Position numbers and translations under genes: made by a program. Of a stretch of DNA of 64,000 nucleotides, positions 35,769 to 45,339 are shown piece by piece. The notes under the pieces were generated by a model. The model saw nothing but the letters and a program-made list of their open reading frames with translations, did no database searches and was not told the DNA's origin. The first letter of the stretch is position 1. Each line of letters begins with the position of its first letter. The stretch comes from Hemerocallis citrina (taxonomy: Eukaryota; Streptophyta; Magnoliopsida; Asparagales; Asphodelaceae). The stretch spans positions 41,085,825-41,149,824 of the forward strand of contig CM030364.1 in the NCBI GenBank assembly GCA_017893485.1. The letters are read 5' to 3'.

Positions 35769-38506
35769 CTAGACGATGCCTACGCTGATAGAAACACCTG
35801 AATTATCTGAACCGATGTCCTCATCATTCTGTCCAGGTGGGAGAGGGCTTGACCCAGTCGAGTCAAAATCAGTTCTCCTATCATCGTGCTCCAAAAGGTC
35901 TGGATCCAAGCGCTGGATCTCTCCATGATCTATCCAAGTGTTCTCCGACTCCAGCTTGTTTTTCCATCTTACCAAATACCTATGAATACCGTCAGCTCTA
36001 GTAGAGATTATCTGATCATCTAAAATATTGTCCAATTCTTCTGTCGATGGGTAAGTAGTATCTAGTAGTGGGGATAATGGGGGAATCTCACCATTAGGCT
36101 GCAGGGTAGGCTAATCTATAAGAGGATTTCTAGGGTTAAATTCTGGGCCTTCATAGGGTACTAGATCCTCAATATTAAAAGTTTTACTGATGCCAAAGCC
36201 TTCGGAAAGGTCAACGACATAGGCATTATCATTAATTTTATGAAGAATTTTAAATGGGCCTGCAGCATGTGCATTCAATTTCTTAACGGATCCAGCTGGA
36301 AACCGTTCCGGACGAATCCGAACCATTACTTCATCACCCACATTAAATGTTTTTAATTTCCTTCTAATATCAGAGCTTAACTTGTATTTAAAATTATTCT
36401 CATTAATTTTCTTGAAAGTTTCTCTATGCAAGTCATGAATGCGGGATGCAAATGCAAATGCAAATGCAGACTCTAAGACTTGGTGATTTTCTAACATGGG
36501 GACAAGATCTATGGGCTACCTAGGACGATAACCATGTATCACTTCGTGTGGACTCATGCCAGTGGTTCTATTCCTAGATGTGTTATAAGCAAATTCAGCA
36601 ACTGTTAATTTTAAATCCCATGTTCCCAAGTTCTCTCCCATAAGAGTACGTAAGAGATTGTCAAGACTCCGATTGAGAACCTCAGTCTGTCCATTTGTCT
36701 GTGGGTGGAAGGCTGAAGAAAACTTCAGTTTTGTACCCAACTTGTGCCATAGGGTCTTCTAAAAATAACTCGTAAATTTCACATCCCTATCAGACACAAT
36801 AGTTTTTGGCAACCCATATAGCTTCACAATATTATCAAATAAGATCTAAGCCACACGGGATGCATCGAAAGTTTTCGAGCACGGGAGAAAGTGGGCCATT
36901 TTAGAAAAAACGGTCCACGACGACAAGAATGGAGTCGTGTTTCTTTTGTATTTTCGGTAAGCCTAACATGAAATCCATACTCACGTCTTCCCAAGGGCGA
37001 CTGGGAACAGGTAATGGAGTATACAGGCCTGTGTATAGTTTTTATTGCTTAGCAAGTTGACAGGTGTGACATCTGTTAATAAGTCTTACAACGTTTCTCT
37101 TTATCTTCGACCAGTAAAACCTATGTTCCACAGCATCAATGTTCTTACTATGCCCAAAATGTCCAGCAAGGCCACCAACGTGCAATTCCCAAACAAGATA
37201 CTCTCAGATGTACTAGAAACGCACAGTTTTGAGCGATAGAAGAGATAATCATCTTTCAGGAAATAATCATCTATCACTCGAGTGAAGCCAACCTTCAAAG
37301 AGGTGTAGATCTCGTGAAAATCTAGACAGGAGGCATACTCATCTTTCAATCTCCAAAACCAATAATTTCGGCACGCAGTGTAGATAAGATCATGTGACAA
37401 CGACTTAACGCATCCGTGACCTTATTATCAATCCTTTTTGTATACCTAATGGTATATGAATATTCTTGTAGGAACTCTACCCATCTTGCATGTCTCGGAT
37501 TCAACTTTTGTTGAGAATTAAGTAATCTTAAGGCCTCATGGTCTGAGAAGATAACGAATTTTTGCGGCAGAAGATAATGTCGCTAATAGCGAAGTGACTG
37601 AATGACCGCATAGAACTCCTTATCATAAGTGGAGTATTTTTGTTTTGCTTCGTTCAGCTTTTCACTGAAATAAGCAATAGGATGACTCTCTTGACTCAGG
37701 ACTCCACCTATACCAATACTAGAAGTATCACACGTTACTTCGAAGACTTAAGTAAAATCAGGAAACCTCATGACATGTGTCTGAGTCATTCTCTTCTTGA
37801 TCTCTTCGAAGGCTTTCGTGGCTTCTTTCGACCAGACAAACTTACCTTTCTTCAAAAAGTCGGTTATCGGAGCCATAATCGTGCTAAATCCTTGCACAAA
37901 CCGACGATAAAAAGTGGCAAGACCACGAAAACTCCGCACATCACGAATATTGCGGGGCTCAGGCCACTCACTAATAGCTTGTATCTTTTCTGGATCAGCA
38001 GATACTCCTCTGGCAGAAACAATAAATCCCAGAAAGATAGTCTGATCGGAGAGGAAGGTACATTTGGTAGGATTAGCGTAAAGTTGTTCCTTCCTCAAAA
38101 CACCGCAGACCTGTCTCAAATGGTGAAGATGTTGCCCAACGGATCGGCTGTAAAAGAGAATATTATCAAAGTACACCACACGGAACTTGCCCATAAAGGG
38201 ACGGAGTACTTGCATCATGATTCTCATAAACGTGCTCGGGGCATTTGTCATTCCAAATGGCATGACCATCTATTCGTACAGGCCATCCTTTGTCTTGAAG
38301 GCGGTCTTCCATTCATCACCAGGACGAACACGTATTTGGTGGTAGCCACTTTTAAGATCAATCTTGGAAAAGATTGTGGCACAAGACATCATGTCCAACA
38401 TGTCATCCAAATGTGGAATGGAAAAACGGTATTTCGCCGTGATCTTGTTTATGGCACAGCTGTCTACACACATACGCCAGGTTCCATCTTTCTTTGGCAT
38501 CAATAG
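35769..38506 (-). pseudogene. Chromovirus pol, C-terminal two thirds (RT, RNase H, integrase, chromodomain)
   Basis: Reading right to left: [37 protein letters not shown], the RT active site VVYFDNILFYS (FDN where FDD is expected), RSFRGLATFYRRFV, RNase H words around 37450-37740, integrase with SAFHPQTNGQTEVLNRSLDN and GMSPHEVIHGYRPR, and a C-terminal chromodomain (DDQIISTRADGIHRYLVRWK...NTWI) at about 35900-36035. Several stops and frame breaks occur (for example at 36498, 37740 and 38270). It belongs to a chromodomain-bearing gypsy clade (Galadriel/CRM-like by eye). Its N-terminal part is found inverted at 39143-40004. Confidence 0.85.
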
Positions 38507-39142
38507 TGTAACGCCCCGCCCCAATACTTACACAATTTTATTATTTTTAGAAGACAAATTAGATACCATGTAGTACAACTGCCCACCACAGACTGCCTCT
38601 CAAAAGGTGGTTAACCAATTAGGTGACTCTTGATTATAGGCAATTATATTTATACTCAAACTATTTTTGTGCATTTCCAATATGGGACTATTATTTCTCA
38701 AATCCTTTACAATTAACTTAATCCTTATATTCCGATAATCAACCAAATCCTCACATATACATTCCGAAATATTACTTCATAAGGTGGGGCCCTCTCCAAA
38801 TGGGTGACAACTCACCCTTAACAAATCAAACAGAACCCATCTGTTTTTCTCAACCAACCGTGGGCCCCCTTCATTTTTCCTTAACAACCAGATTCTTATG
38901 CAAATCCCCTATAGAAATATTCTATAGGACAACCCCCCAAATTCTTTATATATATATATATATTTATATTTCACAAATTATGGGGTATTACATACACCCC
39001 ACCTTAGAAATCAGCGTCCTCGCTGAGTACGGGGCACACATCTAGTGTAGGATCCGCCTTTCTAGCCGATGTGGCGTTGTCCTCGATCCCGGAGATCAAT
39101 CACTCTCAACACCGCAGATCGGATACCCGGCTATCAATCACT
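38507..39142 (-). mobile_element. Partial non-autonomous LTR element (3' LTR and part of interior)
   Basis: In minus orientation it consists of an LTR (38507-38992, ending GGGGCGGGGCGTTACA) and an interior piece (38993-39142). The interior has AAGGTGGGGTGTA as PPT and GATCTGCGGTGTTGAGAGTG repeats. It is homologous to the full element at 40005-41787, but its LTR is a diverged single-unit version. It inserted in the chromovirus RT: the flank reads AATAG (complement CTATT) at 38502-38506. The interior homology stops abruptly at 39142. Confidence 0.8.
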
Positions 39143-40004
39143 ATATTCGGTCTATCCAATCACCTCACTTGAATGTAGTAAGATGTGCTTTGTCCCAACC
39201 AAAAGAAGAAGATGATTGGAAGTGCACTGCTATATTCCACACCTTCACGACTATAGGTGGCAAAAACTGCAAGGTGATTGTTGACAGTGGGAGCTGCATC
39301 AATGTTGTCTCTTCTGCGGTCTTAGCTAAGACCAGACATAAGGCTGAACCCCATCCACGCCCATACAAAGTATCTTGGATTGATGCAACAACACTCCAAG
39401 TAACACATCGATGCTTGGTCCCTGTGGACTTCAAAGCTTATAAAGAGGAAATTTGGTGTGATGTGCTCAAAATGGATGTGGGTCAAGTCATTTTAGGGAG
39501 ACCTTGGTTATACGATCACGATGTGACCATATATGGTCGATCCAACCAATGTGTGTTCCAGCACGATGGACTAAAAATAAAGCTCATACACGTGAGACCA
39601 CGAACTAGTCCAGCTGAAACAACACCGGCTCTCTCGAGAAAAGGCAAGAAGGTAACGTATATGGGTGAAAAGGAACTCACGAAAGAATTTGACAAAGGGG
39701 CTACCATTTTTTTACTCACAGTGAGAGAAGTCCCTAAAGATCCTAAATCACTCATCCCGCCCCAAGTTACTCCTGTCCTACAGGAATTTGCAGATGTGTT
39801 TCCTGCTAACCTCCCGAACCAGTTGCCTCCATTGCGTGACATCCAGCATGCTATTGATCTGGTTCCGAGAGCGAGTCTTCCTAACTTGCCACATTATCGG
39901 ATGAATCCGATAGAGCATGTTGAGTTGTAAAGACAAGTTGATGAGTTATTGGCAAAGGGCTTCATCAGAAAAAGCTTAAGTCCTTGCACTGCTCCTGCTC
40001 TATT
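39143..40004 (+). pseudogene. Chromovirus protease and RT N-terminus, inverted relative to the rest
   Basis: The frame from about 39151 encodes LNVVRCALSQPKEEDDW, the protease motif KVIVDSGSCINVVSS, and QVILGRPWLYDHDVTIY. RT begins with VLQEFADVFPANLPNQLPPL and HAIDLVPRASLPN, and the fragment ends KSLSPCTAPAL. A stop (TAA 39928-39930) interrupts it after HVEL. It ends at CTATT (40000-40004), exactly the base where the minus-strand fragment at 38506 would continue the protein. The two fragments are therefore the split halves of one RT. Confidence 0.85.
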
Positions 40005-40026
40005 TGTAATACCCTGTATTTCTGAA

Positions 40027-40033
<7 letters not shown>

Positions 40034-40104
<71 letters not shown>
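40034..40104. repeat. (TA)n microsatellite in module A of the 5' LTR
   Basis: About 35 TA repeats. The matching place in the 3' LTR (about 41110-41148) is much shorter and interrupted. Confidence 0.95.
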
Positions 40105-40108
<4 letters not shown>

Positions 40109-40596
40109 TTGAAAAATATATATTGGATTTGGGTTATCCTATAGAAATGTTCTATAGGAGGATTTATACAATCCGGTTATGAAGGATTGTATGAGATTTG
40201 TTGGTTGGTTGATGATGATGTCATCAACAGTTGAGATGTGGGGTGTATGTAATACCCCGTATTTCATAAATATAGATGTAAATAAATGAATTTGGGGGTT
40301 GTCCTATAGAATTATTCTATAGGATGGTTTGTATGAATCCGGTTATGAAGGTAATGTATGGCCCACGGTTTGAATAAGGGCTTGATGGTATGCTGTTGTA
40401 TGTTGGATTGTGAGATTAATTGGTTTGAGTTAATGGATGATGACGTCATCCAGGGGAGTATTAGGATTTGATTTGGAAATTGAATTAGAATGGAATTTGG
40501 ATATATTTGGGTGACGTGTACATGAGGTACACGGTAATTATGAAGGGGATTTGGAATAATAGTCCCATATTGGAGATATACAAAAAATAATTTGAG

Positions 40597-40604
40597 TATA
40601 AATA
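40597..40604 (+). promoter_or_regulatory. TATA box of the composite LTR (module B)
   Basis: TATAAATA lies about 140 bp before the LTR end and is conserved at 41639-41646 in the 3' LTR and in the related minus copy. Confidence 0.55.
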
Positions 40605-40747
40605 TAATTGCCTATGATCAAGAGTCACCTAATTGGTTAACCACCTTTTGAGAGGCAGCCTGTGGTGGGCAGTTGTAATACATAGTATCTAATTTGTCTT
40701 CTAAAAAATATTAAAATTGTCTGAGTATTGGGGCGGGGCATTACAAA

Positions 40748-40760
40748 TGGTATCAGAGCC
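40748..40760 (+). other. Primer-binding site, initiator tRNA-Met
   Basis: TGGTATCAGAGCC, two bases after the LTR end. It matches the 3' end complement of plant initiator tRNA-Met used by most gypsy and copia elements. Confidence 0.9.
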
Positions 40761-40789
40761 GAATTTCGATACCGGGTGTAGAAGAGGGC

Positions 40790-41000
40790 CTCAGTATGAT
40801 CCGCGGTGTTGAGAGTCATTTATCTCCGGGGTCGGGTATATTCTGCGGTATTGAGAGTCATTGATCTCTGGGATCGGGTATGATCTGCGGTGTTGAGAGT
40901 GATTGATAGCCGGGTATCTGATCTGCGGTGTTGAGAGTGATTGATAGCCGGGTATCCGATCTGCGGTGTTGAGAGTGATTTATCTCCGGGATCGAGGACG
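40790..41000 (+). repeat. Tandem repeats in the element interior
   Basis: Five units of about 36-42 bp built on CTGCGGTGTTGAGAGTGATT and a following ATCTCCGGG or GATAGCCGGG. They occupy most of the interior. The same repeats lie at the breakpoint of the partial copy at 39142. Confidence 0.85.
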
Positions 41001-41072
41001 ATGCTACATCGGCTAGAAAGACGGATCCTACACTAGATGTGTGTCCCGTACTCAGCGAGGACGCTGATTTCT

Positions 41073-41085
41073 AAGGTGGGGTGTA
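41073..41085 (+). other. Polypurine tract
   Basis: AAGGTGGGGTGTA lies directly before the 3' LTR. It resembles the sequence GATGTGGGGTGTA found at the module A/B junction. Confidence 0.7.
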
Positions 41086-41787
41086 TGTAATACCCCGTAT
41101 TTCTGAAATATATATAATATGTAAATATATATGTATATATATATATATGATTTGAAAAATATATATTGGATTTGGGTTGTCCTATAGAAATGTTCTATAG
41201 GAGGATTTATACAATCCGGTTATGAAGGATTGTATGAGATTTGTTGGTTGGTTGATGATGATGTCATCAACAGTTGAGATTTGGGGTGTATGTAATACCC
41301 CATATTTCATAAATATATATGTAAATAAATGAATTTAGGGGTTGTCCTATAGAATTATTCTATAGGATGGTTTGTATGAATCCGGTTATGAAGGTAATGT
41401 ATGGCCCACGGTTTGAATAAGGGCTTGATGGTATGCTGTTGTATGTTGGATTGTGAGATTAATTGGTTTGAGTTAATGGATGATGACGTCATCCAGGGGA
41501 GTGTTAGGATTTGATTTGGAAATTGAATTAGAATGGAATTTGGATATATTTGGGTGACGTGTACATGAGGTACACGGTAATTATGAAGGGGATTTGGAAT
41601 AATAGTCCCATATTGGAGATATACAAAAAAAATTTGAGTATAAATATAATTGCTTATGATCAAGAGTCACCTAATTGGTTAACCACCTTTTGAGAGGCAG
41701 CCTGTGGTGGGCAGTTGTACTACATAGTATCTAATTTGTCTTCTAAAAAATATTAAAATTGTCTGAGTATTGGGGCGGGGCGTTACA

Positions 41788-42892
41788 CGTATACCCAGAT
41801 CAACATAACTCCTCAAATCTACATATTACAACCCTGTAGCTTATATACATACATACTTACAAGAATCGACACACTTCCATACATACATACTAATATCTTC
41901 ACACTCATAAATTTTACTTCGTATCTTACATATGAATTTCTATACTCAATACACATTACGCTTCACACACAGCAAATCGTAATTTAAAATTTTTATAACA
42001 CACCATGTATATAAAATAAAAGAGATCATACTCACAGAATATCCCGCGAAGACTCGAAGTGCCACCACGCCATCCCGCTAATATATCCTATTATCAAATT
42101 TCAAAACAATTAAGGCTCAAATCATCCAAACCAATCACAGGAGCTAATAACACTAATCCAAATATCACACAGGCGTTATTGAATGCTTGGGATACATACG
42201 TGCGATGCACGTAATATTCAAATTCCTACGTGATTTTCATCCCCATGCAATTACTAAAATTACCCCCAAATTATTCTAATAGTCCAACTAAAATTTCTAC
42301 TACCATACGAGAACTAATTCTTACATATTTAATTCTCTTTTACGAACCCAAAATCCTAATTTATTAGCAACTTGTAAAATCTCTAGTAACTTGCTAATTT
42401 CTTAACCCTAACATCAAAATGAACTACTACCCAACCCTATACTCCTTTCCAAGCAAAATAGATTAAAAGCATAAGAAAATACACAAATAAATTCAAAGGG
42501 ATATACCTCAACTAATTCCTTTCTCCAAATCGACTCCACCACTAACTAGAGCACCCTTCACTGAGCTTACCCCTCGATTTAATTTAAAAACAATGAAGAG
42601 ATGGGGTGGATTTGGGCGGGGAGATCATCGGCCGAAATGGGTTTCTTTCGGTTGGGAAGAGAACCAGGAAGGAAAGAAAGGAGGAGAGGAGAAGGGGGGT
42701 TTCTTTGAAAAAAATAATAATTAGCAATATTAATATATCTATATAAAGGTATCTTAACAATTAGCCCCCAACTCTCCAAAATATTTCAAATAAACCCCAA
42801 CTCTTTTCTTTAATAATACGAACAATACAAAAATACATCAAAATTTTCTCATTTTAATCCACCAAAATTATAAAATAAAAATAAAGAATATT
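41788..42892 (-). repeat. Gypsy-type long LTR, minus orientation, left part
   Basis: AT-rich LTR-like sequence containing ACGTGCGATGCACGT near 42207. G-rich sequence at 42590-42700 mirrors the C-rich leader of the plus LTRs. It probably continues after the LINE at 50191-50365, which ends as the complement of TGTAACACC. The left end has been lost at the composite element. No gene. Confidence 0.5.
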
Positions 42893-42973
42893 TTATCTCC
42901 TACGTCTCTTTACTGCTCTTTCTATTCTAACTCCAAACACCCTTCGTCTTCCTCATCCCCTCGCTCGCTGATC

Positions 42974-45220
42974 TGCTACTGTTGTCTTCAAGCCGGTCAC
43001 ATTAAGGCTTTCTGCTCCGACAACATTAAATGTTTGTTCTGTTTGAAATCTGGTCACTCCCGAAACCGTTGCTTTTCCTTACAGCAAATTTTAGGTTTTC
43101 CATGGGAGTTCCTATCGCAGATCAAGTTATCGTTGCGCTAGACTTCACCTCTCTACAATCCAAGCTTGCGAATATCCATGTTCACAAACCTAAGAGGGCC
43201 AAGGTTATCTCCTCTTCTCCTCTTCTCCTCTCCTCTCCACACCTCCCTTTTCGCAGCTTTTATCTGTGGTGGAAAATCCCCCCCCCCCCCAAAGTCAGGT
43301 CTTCTTCTGCCCCTCAGTCGCCCAAGCCTCAGGCTACTGTCGTGTTCATCCCGACAACGGAACTCTCCGATAAAATGATCTGCTTTGAGAATTACGGTGC
43401 AGTTTCCTTTAGTGGAGGTGCAGTGTCTAATTCTACCTTAGATTCTTTTCTTTGCAGTTCTTGTAATGTGCAAGACTGGGTTTGGGCTATTAATACTTGC
43501 TCGAATGGAGAGGTGGTTATTCACTGTCCATCTGTTAAAATTCTAGAAGATCTGATTGCCCTTAATACTCTGCCGATTCGGGCTATTAACTTAACCATTT
43601 GCAAATGGTTGTATCAAGGTCATTCCCTCCCTCCTTTGATCCACGCTTCAGTCAAAGTCACGCTTTTAGGCCTCCCATCGTTCTGTGATTCTCACCGGGT
43701 GGTTGTGGACTTGACTAAATGTGTTGGAGAATTACTGAGCATTTCCTCCTTTGCCATGCTGGCATCTGGATGCCTTTAGATAGAAGCTGAATTCTTCTGT
43801 CCGGCTTTGCATGATCGTATTGATGCCTATTCATTGAGAGATCATAAAACCTCATTTGCTATATTGGTCATTTACCAAGATCACCCTAAAGGAGGACCGT
43901 CTTCGACTTCCTCGTCCTTGGGGGTTTCTAAAACCCCTGCGAAATCCACTTTGTTTCCCGGGTCCTTCTCCGTTGGTACTTCTTCTCTTTTGAATTCCCC
44001 TGCCTCCAAATGGAAGATGTCACATAAAGATCATCCAATCAAGAACCACGCCAACCAGTGTAGAGGATTTACTGCTCTTTCCAAACCCAAAATTTTGCCA
44101 TCGAGAGCTCACAATTTGGTTGAGATTAACCCCGACATTGCTTCGGGTAAAATCCAGCTGGCTCACCAATCGGAGACTATCGAGCTTATTCCAAAGCCAC
44201 CTCTTCAGCCACCCTTTAAGCCTCTCGCTGCTTTGACCTCCAAGGCTCCTACGGCTAGTGTTGAGGTTCCTATTCAACCGATCTTGGTAGAGTCTAAAGA
44301 GAAGTGGCCCGTATGGGAAGTGAATCCACATTATACTTCTGACTGGGATAAATTCAAGAGTGCGGTTCATTTCACTTCTTCATCAGGGCTCCATATTTAT
44401 CCTAAGCTTAGCTTAGTTTTCTCCCTGTCCCCTCCGAAACCCTCGGCTTGGGTTGATAAAGATAATCTTTTGGACGATGAATTAGCAGACTTGGAGCACT
44501 CCCCTTTGCATAAGCAGGTACTCTTTAACTTCCCTTACTTTTCTATTAAGATTCGTTCTGCTAATTGTCTTACTTACTTTATTGATTACCCTTTTATTAT
44601 TAGTTTCATTCCCACCTCTTTAACTAGACACTATCTAAATCTCTGTCGGGCTACCCTTTATCATTTGGACTCTTCTTCTTGGGCTCTTGCTTCGACTCAG
44701 GTGGAATTTTATCCATCTAGTGGTTGCAGAGAGATTACCCACTATTCTCTTCCCCCCTCGGTCCATCCTGATGGCATTTCTGTTAGCAAGAATGTTACTT
44801 GGGCTCTTGCTTCGACTCAAGTGGAAGTCAATACATCTAGTGGTTGTAGAGAGATTACCCACTATTCTCCTCCCCCCTCGGTCCATTTTGATGGCATTTC
44901 TGTTAGCAAGATCGTTATCTCCCTTGATTATGATTGCCCATTGGGGCATCTAACAATCCGCTGAGTCTTCCCAATCTGGGAGTCAGTGGACTCATGGTAT
45001 CAAAAAACAAAAAAAAAACAAAAAAAAATTTAGTAATTCTATCTCCGTTATCCGCTCTGGCCCCCGTATTCGGGCCAATAGAGTCTCAGAATTGTTGACA
45101 GGATATCGGACCTCCCTTGCGGCCAAGATCCGCAAGTTGGATATCGCCCCTCCTCTGCCTCCCTCTCCTAGGAAGGAACAACTGGGTTCTGTCTACCAGG
45201 TGCATTTTGATTCTCTCTAA
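42974..45220 (+). pseudogene. LINE ORF1 (nucleic-acid-binding protein)
   Basis: Two CCHC zinc knuckles lie back to back at the start: CYCCLQAGHIKAFC (from 42974) and CLFCLKSGHSRNRC. After a frame change near 43095 follow a Pro/Ser-rich stretch and a region like plant L1 ORF1 (VVIHCPSVKILEDLIALNTL and HSLPPLIHASVKVTLLGLP). A stop at 43777-43779 is followed by the same frame to 44964. Then comes an A-rich interruption, and a last part containing RKLDIAPPLPPSPRKEQ ends near 45220. An in-frame 120-bp duplication lies at 44681-44920. Zinc knuckles at the N-terminus are unusual; plant L1 ORF1 often has them near the C-terminus. Confidence 0.7.
44681..44920 (+). repeat. 120-bp in-frame tandem duplication in LINE ORF1
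   Basis: Copies at 44681-44800 and 44801-44920 start GGGCTCTTGCTTCGACTCA and differ at few positions. 120 bp equals 40 codons, so the frame is kept. Confidence 0.88.
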
Positions 45221-45339
45221 CCCCGACATGCTTCATCTCACTAGAAATATGGGGTTTCTTGTTAATTCGGATAACTTTGTAGACTTTGATTCAATTCGCT
45301 TCCGCAAAATCTCTAGAGATTTTGAGACTAAGGGTTTTA

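Larger units (their letters stand above)
40005..41787 (+). mobile_element. Complete non-autonomous LTR element with composite LTRs
   Basis: LTRs at 40005-40745 and 41086-41787 flank a 340-bp interior with PBS and PPT and no coding capacity, like a TRIM or small LARD element. Each LTR is itself two joined modules, both beginning TGTAATACCCC. Module A is 40005-40247 / 41086-41290 and module B is 40248-40745 / 41291-41787. The two LTRs are nearly identical apart from a TA-repeat expansion in the first, so the insertion is recent. Left flank CTATT and right flank CGTAT do not match. Confidence 0.82.

Noticed and set aside
37640..38506. A 288-codon open frame on the plus strand
   Set aside because: It is the shadow of the minus-strand chromovirus RT/RNase H. 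The minus strand carries the conserved motifs; the plus frame has none.
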